In this document: positions 1 through 12,149 of the stretch, one piece after another
How the letters are laid out: every line of letters starts with the position of its first letter
Numbering within the stretch: the first letter of the stretch is position 1
Assembly (NCBI RefSeq): GCF_910591885.1
Contig: NC_063279.1
Location: forward strand, 5,580,001 to 5,644,000
Origin: Bombus terrestris
Lineage: Eukaryota > Arthropoda > Insecta > Hymenoptera > Apidae
Reading direction: 5' to 3'
DNA length: 64,000 nucleotides
Notes under the pieces: model-generated
Seen by the model: the letters and a program-made list of their open reading frames with translations, nothing else
Told to the model about the DNA's origin: nothing
Database searches by the model: none
Translations under genes and position numbers: made by a program

Positions 1-1504
1 TACATAAATATGAAATTTTATGTCTTTCGAAGCACAATTCTTTTTCGTTTCTGTTTGCTTTATCTTTTATTTAAAACAAAAGTGGTCAAACTTCAATTAC
101 CCAAATTATACGAATTTTGATCAATTTTTGGTAGGTCATACTAATATTTAAAAATCATATCCAAAGTAACAATTTGAAGTCATATTTAAAAAGATGGTAA
201 CCGTGAATTTAATAAATTTATTTATATTAATAATAAAGTTTAAAGCACATGGCAGGACAGAATAAAAGGAAGAGAAATGTAAATATTAACAAACAGTAAT
301 AGTGATTTTATGAAGTTTGAATACTTCTGATCTAAAATGTGATGTTTTATCAATCAAACGCAAATTTGACAAATTTATATAGATATGAGGTAAAATAAAA
401 CATTTATAAATTTACATACTCGCTTTTTTGCCGTCACTTTGCCGGTCAGAAAAAGCGTACTACATACTGGGTTCAATACCGATTGTTATGTAAAAAGAAG
501 CTCACCAATGTCCAGCAGGTGATCGTAAATATTTCTTAGAAACGCTTGAATAACAAAGTCGCAATAACGCGTTCTTAAATGACTTAGAAACAAACGTTTC
601 AAAACGACGAATATAAAGTATTTATATAAAATCAACTTCCACTTATTCGAATCTCAAATACTTCACAGCGACGATCGCTCTGTTTGAGCAACTTCTTCGT
701 CATATTTTTCACACTTGAAAACTCAATGTTCCACCAAAGACACCTAAGACTTCACTGAAGACATTTACACTTTTTAGTTTCACTAGTGGCAAATTCAAGA
801 AATATATAATGTTCGAAGATTATATTTGCATCACAGTGATTTCTTTCTCGCTTTACTTACTTTAAAAAATAAGAAATACAAGTCTAAAAAAAATACCATT
901 GGCAGTCACTCATTCTGCTCTTTATATATTGAATTGAATTATGAATACTTATAACTTCGTCAAAATTATGTTCAATTCAATAGTCAATATAGTATTCAAC
1001 TCTTTTAAAGACATCTTTTTTATATTTGAATTTTCTATCATGAGCTCCTCTCATTATAATGTATGTATAGTACTGTAATTGAGAAGATAAATTAAAGACA
1101 TTAATTCTGGTATATTCTTGTTATCATGTATGTATTACCTAAGCAGTAGAGATTTATTTAATGTCTCAATAAATGGTAAAAAATGACAAATTCACGTAAA
1201 TTATATTCATAAATATAAAACAAGAAAGAATTCTTTATTCTAACAAAAACTCAAACTGATGCATCTTTATGTGATCACTGTGACATGTATTATTTGATAT
1301 TAGCACAAGGAACTAGGATTTAATCTTTAATCCTTTCATACTGCCACTATAATGTTTTGCATATTAAAATGGAATATTTATGCAAATTACTATCATTATA
1401 AAATGGAGTCATGCTAACATACAATTTAAAAATTATTTTTCCAACCTTTGGTAGATCACTATGCAAAATCACAAGAAATCCATGAATTACTTTTGTATAT
1501 GCTT
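1..1504. other. 3' flank of the RFX gene, otherwise no gene seen
   Basis: This stretch is AT-rich and contains no supportable coding exon on either strand. Its right part is probably the 3' UTR of the minus-strand RFX gene. A minus-strand AATAAA lies at 1234-1239, and further TTTATT copies on the plus strand around 1153 could also serve as poly(A) signals. Left of about 1100 I see nothing beyond AT-rich sequence. Confidence 0.5.
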
Positions 1505-4500
1505 TCAACGATTAGGCTCTGTCACTTCATTAAACAAAGGTGTCAATGAATCAACATCTTGTAATCCATCAAAATTACCAAGTGGGTCCAAATCATTTGT
1601 TTCTGTATCAGTTTCTCCAAGGAAATTGGCTTCAAGCAAATCCACAACATTCCTACATAAACTGCTAGAAGTAGACTCGTTAACAGTTTCATTGTGCAAG
1701 TTTAAAGAATTCAGAGTAGGACTTGAGAGCATTGGTTCGTTAGTATCCTGATACGTTTCTTGCGATTGAATTGTATGTAGTGGTGTCGAAGGATATGATC
1801 TAGATCCATTACTATCTTCTGTGTAAGATGGCGTATATGTTGATACTGGCACAGGTAATGGTGTATTAGGATAGGAGCGTGACTGTATTATTTTCTGTAA
1901 TGCTCCACCTACTGGAATATCAAGTACATTTGATGGATCTAACATATCCTCTTCTGATAAGTTTAAATTTGAATTTGGTAAAGCATCCAACACTATTGAA
2001 TTGTTTTCTATCAAGCCTTCTTCTGCAGGTTGTTCCGGTAAAATTTGCAAGCTTTGAGTTCCTTCTTCATCCAAAATGTTTAATATATTCGTTATGTTTT
2101 CAGGTGTAATTTCTTTGTCACCCATTAAGAAATTTTGGTCATCTGATATAAAGTTTGGATCAACGTCATCAAGTAAATATGTTGAAGGTCCTTCTGGTTG
2201 ACCCATTGATCCAAAATCATTGAACTCACTAGGTACTGGCGTAGGCGCTATGGAACTGCTTGTAGATGGATTAAAACTCTGGCTCTGAAAGGATGATAAG
2301 CAATGTTGCGTTGAAATAGGTGACATCAATGCAGGATTAACCATTCTATGTAATGGAACTGATTGTGACCTATAAAGTTCACTGGTAAATTGTTTATTGT
2401 TATGAAACAATTCGCTAATTTCCTGATCAGGTTGATTTTTTTGATAAACGTTTTTAATTTCTTGTAAATTTTCCTGACTTGGATAATTAATGAGTAATTG
2501 TTTTTGCGGTGCTAAATCAGAAGATAAAAATGCAGCACACTGTGATCCTTGTCCTTCTCTTTTTGGTGTAACTGAAATTTGCGTTGTACTACTATCTACC
2601 TGCACTTCCGACGACTTGGTAGAAATCAACGGTAACTGCGGTGTAGATGACGCTTGTCTAACTAATTCCGGACCACTTGTGGGAACAACAAAAGTATCAT
2701 TCTTGCTAGTATAAGGCATACTGCAAGATATTGAACGCGATAAGGATTTGTGAGTACGAGCTCTGGAACTACTTGCTTGCAAATTGCTTCTCGACCGTGG
2801 CACAGGTGTATTTCGTGGTGAAACGAATGGGCTAGCGTTTGCAGAATTAGATTTGGAAGCGCGACCATTAATAGGTGAATGTGGGCCCGGCGATATTGGC
2901 GTAAAATTAAATATTCGACGTCGTGTATTTGGGCTCTGTGGAACTGTATTAGTAATAACATTCGAGTCTTGAACATGTTCTACAACATTTGTTTCAAAAC
3001 TGACTCTACGTCTGGTATTATTTTGGTTCGAATGGTTTAGTAAAGTTGGTAATATCAAATTGTGCTTTTGAGTGATTTCACGTTTTTCAACATTTTGCCT
3101 AATGATAGCAGCAGGTAATACATCAACAGGTGCATGTACAGTCCCTCCTTTCAAATTCTGTTGTAATATTAATCTTAGCTGTGAAACTTTATCAGATCTT
3201 GATATTTGTTCATCAATAGCAATAGTATTTGCTTCCACATCTGAACTTGATGAATTGCTTTGTTGAAAATACTGTAATAATTCCTCCTCTTGTTCTTGAG
3301 AGTTGTTACCTCCATTCAAATAATCATCTAAAGCATCCGAATCAATAGAGCCAAGTTTCTCAGTTTTACCTGCAAGATTTGAATTCTCTTGCAATAATAG
3401 AATCTGGTCTTTAGTTAAAACTGTAGATTCCTCTATTGCATTTGAACTAGACTCAAAAGTGTTGGGACAACCATTTACTTTAATGCAACTTTTGGAACAT
3501 GTTGATGATTCGTTATCACAGTTTTTGGTAGGCTGATTGTTAACAGCCTCGTTTGTTTTGCACTTGGTAGGCTTCAGATTACTAGCTAGTATCACCGAAA
3601 TTTTCCCGGGACGTTGTATAGATGTAAGCTTAGGCAACAACACATTGGAATGCTCTACATTCTCTTGTATTTGCTGTTCTGTAAGTTTTGTCTGCTTCTC
3701 AGGACTTGTCTCTGATGGTTGATTCAATACAATTGGATTGGCACGCTTTCTGGAATTTTTGGGTTTGATATCTCGCTGTGTATTTACGCAGTTGGTCATT
3801 ACTACACTAGGGTTGCTATTATTCTGTACGTCTTCAATCGATTGTACCACTATATTATCACAGTTGGATTCCAGGGAGATGTTACATGGCTGACTACTAG
3901 TAGCTTTAAAAACTTTCTTCTGCCGATTGGTTACTACAGCAGATGAACTCAATTTCGTTAATGCATTCTGCTGCCCACTCGATACATTTGTACCTTGAGA
4001 TGACTGATTGGATTTAGTTTTCTTATTTCCCTTATTTGCCCCCGTTTTATTATCGACAGTCTTCTCTTTGTTCTGGTTCTGAAACATTTAAGAAACATTA
4101 CATTTACTGTTAGTTACCTACATCTTGTTACTTACTAAGAAAATATTTTATACCTGTATAACAGTATCAAGATGACGGTGTTTTTGATCCCTTATATGTT
4201 CTCGCTGTTGTAGCTTTCGTTGCAACTGTAATTGTGCTTCTCTAAGCTTCCCAGACTTTCCACTAATAGGTGTTGCACGTATATCTGTATTCGACTCTGA
4301 ATATATAAAATAACTTATAATATACAATCAGAAAGAATGCTTCTGAAATATATAACAACCATCAAACCTTTATTTGTCGATGTATTCGAATTTCCTGAAG
4401 CACATAATATGCACACAGCAGATAGAGATCGAGTATCAACACACAAATTATCAACAAGATGACGTGCTAAGGCACTCAAAGTTGGAAATTTCAAACCAAG

Positions 4501-7068
4501 GAGGCTTTCTGCCCATTCTCTGATCAATGTAGATGCAGCTCCCAACATTTCTTCAGTAATATTTTCATCTACTTCATCACCCTAAAAAATTTAAAATTTA
4601 ATTATAATATAAAATATAGAGAAAATATACATTATATACAATTTTTAAAACAATTTTGTATCTTACAGTCTGAGTGCCTGATATATTAGGCAATGTTGGA
4701 GGATCCAATTTAACTCTCTTGCGCATTCCAGCATAACAGTAACGTGAATTGCCTCGTGTGCCTAGTCTACGTGGTCGAACTCTTGGATATACTTGTTTCA
4801 TAACTTTACCGAAATCAGCAGTTGATAAGGGTTTCATAGAATTTCGCATACAATACATACTATAAATAAATTGAAAACAAATGTAAAATAATAAATAACA
4901 ATAAGATACTCAAAGTTTAATTAATTAATAAAAAACTTTTAGGACAACTTTTAAAACATGTCATATTTAAACTACCTACTTATATTCATCATAAACTTCT
5001 TGTTTTGGTAAAGAAACATCTGGATCTTCTTCTAAATGTGTTTTAATCCACATGATAGTTTGATGAATTTCATAACGATTTCCTAATGGATTTAATGGTT
5101 GTCTCAAAGGATCAACAGTTCCTCCAGTATTAGTCAATGATAGTGGAAGTTTCAGGTACAACAATAATTTTTCTTCTATTTTCAGTTGTTCAATTTGTGA
5201 GAAGATTTCTTGAATACGTGCTTTTGATTCTTCACTGTATATAAAAATCAATAAACTTGATTTGTATATAATTATATATAAAACACACTGTATATAAAAT
5301 TTATCGAATGTACATTGTTTAAAATAATACTTGAATGAAAACATATATTTAAAACCATGATAATATAAAAAAAATTTACATATTTATTCTCCATATATGT
5401 GTTTATAATTTACATGTAGTTCCGTTTTAAATACTTATACATAGAATATAATTTTATATTATATAAAAGAATTATAGCATATAATCAATAAATAATGTTT
5501 TTATGTACATATGAAATATGTAATTTTTCTGTAAGTATTAACATAACATGGTAAAATAAATTTAGTAAAGTATAGCTTAAAATAGAATTTGTTTAGTTAG
5601 CTTGTAAATTTAAATAAAAAATTATTTTATTTCTATTTCCTCAGAAAATTATATAAATACATATTTCCTTTTTTTATTATTAGCGAATTACATATATATT
5701 TGTCTTATTATAAAATCTTCAATTTCATTTTAGCATAAATTTAAATTAACTTGAAAATATATTTCAGACACACAATTAATATTAAGTTGTTTTAATACTT
5801 TCTCAAAAATGTATTGGCTTATGAGTATTTTAGATTATAGATTTCAAACACAATAACAATGTTTCTCTTTTATTCCTAATTGCTTAATTTATATAAATAT
5901 TATTACTATAAATGGTACTTTTATTTCAAAAGTAAAGCAAAGACATTAGATATTTATTAATTTATTTTACAGTATTCATTATTCCATAAAGATAAAAATA
6001 TATACATTTATACAAAATTTTTATTGAAATAACTTCTCTTCATCTGAAATAAAAATATGAAACAGTGTGATTCTACTTAAACATATATCTCTTATTTAAA
6101 ACTTTAGGCAATAGTTGAAACTCTGCTTTTATTTATGAATTCAGTTGAAACATCTTTGTGCTTATTATACATTGCATTAAAAAAAGATGTTTGAAATAAC
6201 TTTAATATTACAGTAATTATTATTATAAATAAAGAGAAATGAAAGAAACATTGTTTTTATTTAGCATAAACATTGAAAAAAGTATGTGTTAACAAAATGT
6301 ATTAAGTAACTTTAATTTCACAATCGCAAACTAAATAAATCATTAAAGAAGAATGAAGAGAAATATGAAAAGAAGCATATAAACAATTAAATTTTTTAAT
6401 ACAAAATTTCTTTTGGACTTTATCACCTAATTTTCTTCAACTTATAATAGAAACATTCAAATAATTGAACAAATCGCAAATTTGACCAAAAATTCTACAA
6501 ATTCATTAATGTAAAAGGAAAAAAAACATGATACATTGAGAATAAAAAGAAAGAAAAGCCTAGAGGCAGGAGAAGAGAAAATGAGAGAAAAGAACGGGAA
6601 GGAGCGAGAGCGAGTAAGCAAGCAAGGGAGGGAGAGAAAGAAAGAAAAAGAGAGAGACAGAGAGAGAGAGAGAGTGAGTGAATGAGTGAGAGATAGAGAT
6701 AGAGAGAGAGAGAACAATTGAATTAACCTGATGCTATCTTCGATCATGAGCCGAATTTTGTCGTACTTGGTGGTTGTGCCATGATTTGCCAGAGCCGTGA
6801 ACTTGGCCGCGATGATATCCTGAAGTAGGTCGTCGTCGTGGAAGCCGTTTGAAAATCTGCCGGCAGCCGGTCGCTGACTCGACTGTAGTTGCTTGTTAGT
6901 ATCATTAATGCCGGCGTTGATGCTACCGTCACCATTCTCAAGGGAAACGTCAGTTCGTTCCTTCTTAATTCGCCTGCCGTCGAACGCGCTTTCGTCGGCA
7001 TTAAGCTCGATTCTTGCGGGTGGTTTGCTGACGCAGGGCTTCGTTTGATCATGGTTATCAGTACTCAT
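1505..7068 (-). CDS. RFX7: RFX5/RFX7-type winged-helix transcription factor
   Basis: This is a nuclear DNA-binding factor of the RFX family, most like the RFX5/RFX7 branch, which binds X-box-type sites. Six coding exons join in phase: 7068-6728, 5234-4980, 4859-4667, 4581-4368, 4296-4154 and 4078-1505, giving 1239 residues. Residues 115-150 form the helical segment that precedes the DNA-binding domain in RFX5/7. The RFX winged-helix domain covers about residues 172-250 and is split across exons 2 and 3, with the conserved run PRRLGTRGNSRYCY inside it. A conserved leucine-rich segment containing REWAESLLGLKFPTLSALA follows at about residues 275-310. The last 857 residues form one large exon, rich in Ser, Asn, Gln and Pro, and probably disordered. 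The start is the first ATG of exon 1, just inside a GC-richer promoter. The RFX fold is certain; choosing RFX7 over RFX5 rests on the long C-terminal tail and is less sure. Confidence 0.9.
6625..6714. repeat. Imperfect GA/CT simple repeat
   Basis: A purine-rich low-complexity tract of GA, GAAA, GAGT and GATA units on the plus strand. On the transcribed minus strand it is a CU-rich run starting about 14 bases after the exon-1 splice donor (6727-6726) of the RFX gene, so it lies in intron 1. Confidence 0.85.
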
Positions 7069-8658
7069 CGTACCCCGTCAGAGCGGAGGCGCTTCGATTA
7101 TGTGTGGAAAAATTGATCACCTCCCGTAGGACGACGCGAGTACCCTACCATTTTGTCAGAGTCAGCTGGACTACTTGTTAGCATTGCACTCCCGGTGATT
7201 ATACATGAGCGCCATTCGAGACCCTCCACTCGCGCGGACCCGACAAGTCGCCGAAGCGCATACAATATGAGAATAACCACCGATCCGTCATACCGATCTC
7301 ACGAGCAACATTTTATCCATGCCTTTTGGCATAGTTCATTTTGGCGGAATGCTCTTATGCGCAACCCATGACCAACTTTAATATCAGGATTAGTGGACGG
7401 TCTACTAGGCACGGAAATCCGAGCACTTTGCGCGTTCTTCAATCGTCATAGATCTTGCGCTTTGTCTTGTGAGTATGTCGCTTCATGTCGCTTTCTCCTA
7501 CGTGTTAAGTCGTATTCTCATCGAACTTGCGTTTCCCTTAAAAAGATCAGCAACTATTGGTAAATAGTTCTCGAAGTTCCATTGAATTTATATATTTTTA
7601 TCGTATATCTGTATAAATATCGTATGTATTTTATTGATAATGAGCTCATACAATTTTCAACTTCATAGATTCAATGGCAAAATGTCATTATATTTTTTCG
7701 CAACGATCGTTCGTTGCAATTCTACCTGTTTTATTTCTTTAATATCAGGTTTCTTATTGGATGTCTATAATTGAATACGCTTAATTATTGGTTGATACGC
7801 TATGGTTTTGGAAATACTAGACATAATAATATAATTGGCTAGTGTTAATACCTTGTAATTAAGATAGGCGCGCACCTTTTTTAGTATAAATTTAAACCTA
7901 AAGTTTAAAATATATCTGAATGAAATAAAAGTTTAAGTATATGAAATAAGTAATTTTATATTCATGAAAAACAAGTTTTATACAAAAATAGTAATAGTTA
8001 TAAGTTTATATCTTAATAATTTTAATAATAAGATTTTATAATAATAATAAATAGATTTTGCCTGCCTAGTTATTTGTACATAATCAAGGCATCAAAAGAA
8101 CTAGAAGAAAAATTCTATCATCGTACATAATGCCGGGAATGAATATCTAAAAGTTATATGTAAGAGCTGATAGGTAAGATTATCGTAATATAAAATTATT
8201 TAGTTGATTTTTTTACTTTAGACTGTTATATATTTAATATTGTATATAACTATTACCTTGTAATTACAATTATATACTATCATGATTTGTAATCTATTAT
8301 CAGTTACAAAATGAATTTTGTCTTCTGTAAATTTTCGATGTAATCATTATTAATTAATATCATATAACTACCATTTAATTAAATAATCTACTATAAATAC
8401 TAATTATTGATGATTATTACATTAACATTCATCGTAATAAAAAATCACGTGTTATGGATTATTTTTAAATTTAGAAATTGGAAAATTTGTAAATATTGTT
8501 TTAAAAAAGATATAACATTATTTACACACCGAATATCTAATTTTGGTTAGTGATATTGTATAAAATGATATTTTTTTTAAAGATCTTTCACTATATGTTA
8601 TTCAAGTGACATAAGGTAATAGTGATTAACCTTTTACAGATTGAAGTGCTACAGAATC
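7069..8658. promoter_or_regulatory. Divergent 5' region of the RFX gene and PITRM1
   Basis: The two genes point away from each other across 1.6 kb. The part from 7069 to about 7560 is clearly GC- and CpG-richer than the surroundings, as expected for a housekeeping promoter and 5' UTR of the RFX gene. The part from about 7900 is AT-rich. A consensus donor at 8174 (ATAG|GTAAGA) and an acceptor ending at 8639 (CCTTTTACAG) suggest a 466-bp intron in the PITRM1 5' UTR. The preceding putative exon carries a short upstream ORF of six codons at 8130-8150. I did not find a clear TATA box, and start sites are inferred. Confidence 0.5.
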
Positions 8659-11600
8659 ATGTTGAAGATGTTGAGTTTGTCACAAAATTCTTATTTACGT
8701 CAATTTAAATTGAAACACTATTTGAAATATCGCAATTTCCATTCAAAAAGAAATGTAGCATTTAGTGCTACAAAATATGATAGAAATGTAACAGAAAGTG
8801 ATGTTAATAAATTTAAAAATGGACAAATTATTCATGGTTTTATAGTAGATGAAATTGCAAAAATAGATGAAGTATATCTAACTGCAGTCAGATTAACTCA
8901 TTTGGGAACAGGGGCACAGTATTTACATTTAGCCAGAGATGACAGTAATAATGTATTTTCAGTTGGATTTCGTACAACTCCAAAAGATTCTACGGGTTTA
9001 CCTCATATCCTAGAACATATTACTCTCTGTGGTAGTGAAAGATATCCATGTAGAGACCCATTTTTCAAAATGTTACGAAGATCATTGGCTACATTTATGA
9101 ATGCTATGACAGGACCTGATTATACCATATATCCATTTTCTACACAAAATTTGAAAGATTATCGAAATTTACAGTCAGTGTATCTAGATTCTGTATTTAA
9201 ACCAAATTTAAGAGAACTTGATTTTAAACAGGAAGGATGGAGATTAGAACATGCAGATATTAATGACAAAAATTCCCCTATTATTTTTAAAGGGGTAGTT
9301 TTTAATGAGATGAAAGGTGTCTTCAATGAAAATCAAACAATATTAGCTGAAAAATTACTAAATCTTATTTTACCTAATCATACGTATGCAGTAATTTCTG
9401 GTGGAGATCCTCTTGTTATTCCTACTTTAAGATATGTTGATCTACTCAATTTCCATCAAATTTATTATCATCCTTCTAACTCTCGATTCTATTCCTATGG
9501 CAATTTTCCTTTAGAAGATCATTTAAAATTTATCAATGATCGATACCTCTTTCTAATGGATAAGATAGATACATCTATGTCGGAAGTTCCTTCAGAAAAA
9601 CGGTGGAACAATCCAAAAAAAGAACATATTACTTGTAGGCCAAATCCAATGGCTCCAGATCCTAGTCGACAAGGTAGCATAGCTATTGGTTATTTGTGCA
9701 ATGATATCACTGATATACAAAAGAATTTTGAAATAAACATTTTATCTCAACTACTGTTAAGAGGTCCAAATTCAGCATTTTTTAAGGCCTTAGTAGAATC
9801 AAAACTGGGAACTGCTTTTGGCCCAATGACAGGTTTTGATTCCCAATGTAAAGATACCATGTTTGTTGTTAGTTTGCTTGGTGTTAAACCAGAAGATTTT
9901 GAAAAAGTAGATAAGACTTTTAATGAAACTGTACAGAAAGTTGTTACAGAAGGTTTTATGGAAGATCATGTAGAGACTGTCCTACATAGTATTGAGCTTC
10001 AACTAAAACATCAAACTTCCAATTTTGGATTGCAATTACTTTTTAGCTTAACACCATTGTGGAATCACAATGGCGATCTTATACAATCAATGAGAATCAA
10101 TAAAGCAATTAGGAAATTTAGAGAAGGAATAAAGAACAATCCTAAATATCTTCAAGAATTAGTGAAAGCATATTTAATGGATAATAATCATAGATTGACA
10201 TTAACAATGCTGCCATATGAGAAATATGATCATGAAAAAGGAGCTGCTGAACATGAATTGTTAGAATCTAAATTAAAACTACTTTCCAAAGAAGAGTTAG
10301 ATCAAATTTATATAGATGGAAAAATTCTTCTTGAAGAACAACAGAAAGAAGAAGATGTAAATGTCCTTCCTACTTTAGAAATAAATGATATAAAAGAAGA
10401 TGTAGAACGATATAAATTGGAGGATATGAAGGTAGTTGGTGTTCCTTTACAAGTTGCTACTGAACCAACAAATGGTGTTTGTTATTATCGAGGAATTCTT
10501 GGTACACAAGATTTAGCACAGGAATTAAAACTATTGTTGCCACTTTTCAATAATATTATTTCAAAAATGGGTACAAAAAATTATGATTATAGAAACTTTG
10601 ATCAAATGATACGATTGAAGACTGGAGGTTTGAATTTTATGAATCACATTGTAGAACATAAAGATAACTTATTGCAATATGAAGAAGGAATATTAATAGA
10701 ATCTTATTGTCTAGATCGTAATGTAAATGATATGTGGAAATTATGGTTAGAGTTGTTCAATAATGTCCAATTATCTGATATTGAGAGATTTACAACATTA
10801 GTTAAAATTAATGCTGCAAATTTGATTAACGATATTGCGAATTTAGGGCACACTTACGCAATGAGTAGTGCAGCCAGTTTGGTCTCACCAGTCACTAAAT
10901 TCAAAGAAACTCTGTCAGGATTACAATATGTCTCAAACATGAAAAAAATAATACAAATGTCAGATTTAAACCCTGTTTTAAGTCAAATGCAAGAAATATC
11001 TGATTATATTTTAAATAAACAACATCTGAGATCAGCAATAAATTTATGTACAAATAACAAAGACACGATATTAGAAAGTATCAGTGAATTTTATAGTTCA
11101 TTGAAAGGTACACCACAAAACACATATACTTTTACACATGGCCAAAATATTGAAATGGAAGATAGCGCTATCCATTATGTATTACCATATGCTGTAAATT
11201 ATACAGCTAAAGCAATTTTTACTGTACCATATACAAATCCCGACTTCGCATCATTACGAGTACTTTCTAAATTAATCACATCACTTTACTTACATCCAGA
11301 AATTCGTGAAAAAGGTGGAGCTTATGGAGGTGGTGCTACATTGTCATCAGATGGAATATTCGCATTTTATTCTTACAGAGATCCTAATTCTACTCGTACC
11401 TTAGACTTATTTGAAAAAGCTTATGAATTCTTATTGAAGCATCCGTTATCCCAAAGTGATATTGATGAAGCAAAATTAGGAATATTTCAACATTTTGATG
11501 CGCCAGTTTCCCCAAGTAATCGTGGAATGATTAAATTTAGATACAACTTAACGGATGATGATATTCAAGAACAAAGAGAAAGATTGAAAGCTGTAACTAA

Positions 11601-11769
11601 AGACCAACTTATGCACGTTGTTACTAAATATTTACAACCTGATCAGAAACATATTAGAGTAGGACGTGCGTTGATTGGACCAGTTAATCACGATTTATTA
11701 AATAGGCATTCCGAAAATTGGAAGGTTCAAAATCAAGAAGAAGAAATTCGAGCAAGAGCAGTCGAATGA
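8659..11769 (+). CDS. PITRM1: Mitochondrial presequence protease, M16C family
   Basis: PITRM1/PreP is a zinc metalloprotease of the mitochondrial matrix that degrades cleaved presequences and other short peptides. The coding region is a single uninterrupted exon of 1036 residues, matching the usual length of about 1040. The inverted zinc motif HILEH is at residues 116-120, and the third metal ligand is the Glu in FNEMKG at about residue 217, 101 residues after the first His, the spacing I recall for human PITRM1. The conserved block CRDPFFKMLRRSLATFMNA follows the zinc motif. The first 35 or so residues are rich in Lys, Arg, Ser and Tyr without acidic residues, as in a mitochondrial targeting peptide. 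The open frame runs back to a TTG at 8641, but ATG at 8659 is the first real start and lies just after a likely 5' UTR splice acceptor. AATAAA follows the stop at about 11785. Confidence 0.96.
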   Translation: MLKMLSLSQNSYLRQFKLKHYLKYRNFHSKRNVAFSATKYDRNVTESDVNKFKNGQIIHGFIVDEIAKIDEVYLTAVRLTHLGTGAQYLHLARDDSNNVFSVGFRTTPKDSTGLPHILEHITLCGSERYPCRDPFFKMLRRSLATFMNAMTGPDYTIYPFSTQNLKDYRNLQSVYLDSVFKPNLRELDFKQEGWRLEHADINDKNSPIIFKGVVFNEMKGVFNENQTILAEKLLNLILPNHTYAVISGGDPLVIPTLRYVDLLNFHQIYYHPSNSRFYSYGNFPLEDHLKFINDRYLFLMDKIDTSMSEVPSEKRWNNPKKEHITCRPNPMAPDPSRQGSIAIGYLCNDITDIQKNFEINILSQLLLRGPNSAFFKALVESKLGTAFGPMTGFDSQCKDTMFVVSLLGVKPEDFEKVDKTFNETVQKVVTEGFMEDHVETVLHSIELQLKHQTSNFGLQLLFSLTPLWNHNGDLIQSMRINKAIRKFREGIKNNPKYLQELVKAYLMDNNHRLTLTMLPYEKYDHEKGAAEHELLESKLKLLSKEELDQIYIDGKILLEEQQKEEDVNVLPTLEINDIKEDVERYKLEDMKVVGVPLQVATEPTNGVCYYRGILGTQDLAQELKLLLPLFNNIISKMGTKNYDYRNFDQMIRLKTGGLNFMNHIVEHKDNLLQYEEGILIESYCLDRNVNDMWKLWLELFNNVQLSDIERFTTLVKINAANLINDIANLGHTYAMSSAASLVSPVTKFKETLSGLQYVSNMKKIIQMSDLNPVLSQMQEISDYILNKQHLRSAINLCTNNKDTILESISEFYSSLKGTPQNTYTFTHGQNIEMEDSAIHYVLPYAVNYTAKAIFTVPYTNPDFASLRVLSKLITSLYLHPEIREKGGAYGGGATLSSDGIFAFYSYRDPNSTRTLDLFEKAYEFLLKHPLSQSDIDEAKLGIFQHFDAPVSPSNRGMIKFRYNLTDDDIQEQRERLKAVTKDQLMHVVTKYLQPDQKHIRVGRALIGPVNHDLLNRHSENWKVQNQEEEIRARAVE

Positions 11770-12149
11770 ATATTTTGTGTTAAAATAAATATTATCTATT
11801 AATTATGTCAATCTACTAATTATATTAATTATGAATATTATTATCATATATAAGCTATTTATTAAAATGAGTATCATTTATGCATATTCATGCACATACA
11901 CTTATATAGAACAATTTATGTAGTTACCATGAAATGTATTGCAATTCGTTGTAAAATGTTTATATAATAAATGTTATAAAAATTGCTATCATATATATGT
12001 ACGCATGTATATACGATGTAGATACAATTATAAAATATAATTGTAGTTACAGAATAATAGTAAAGCTTAAAATGTATATAAATTTATATATATATATTTG
12101 TTCACATATATTTTTTATATATAGATGGCATGTGTAAATAATTGCAAAT

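Noticed and set aside
1461..3946. Several plus-strand ORFs opposite the large RFX exon
   Set aside because: Shadows of the minus-strand coding exon; no splice sites or recognisable domains.
8641..8658. Extension of PITRM1 upstream to a TTG codon
   Set aside because: TTG is an unlikely start in an insect mRNA, and the preceding bases form a splice acceptor; ATG at 8659 is preferred.
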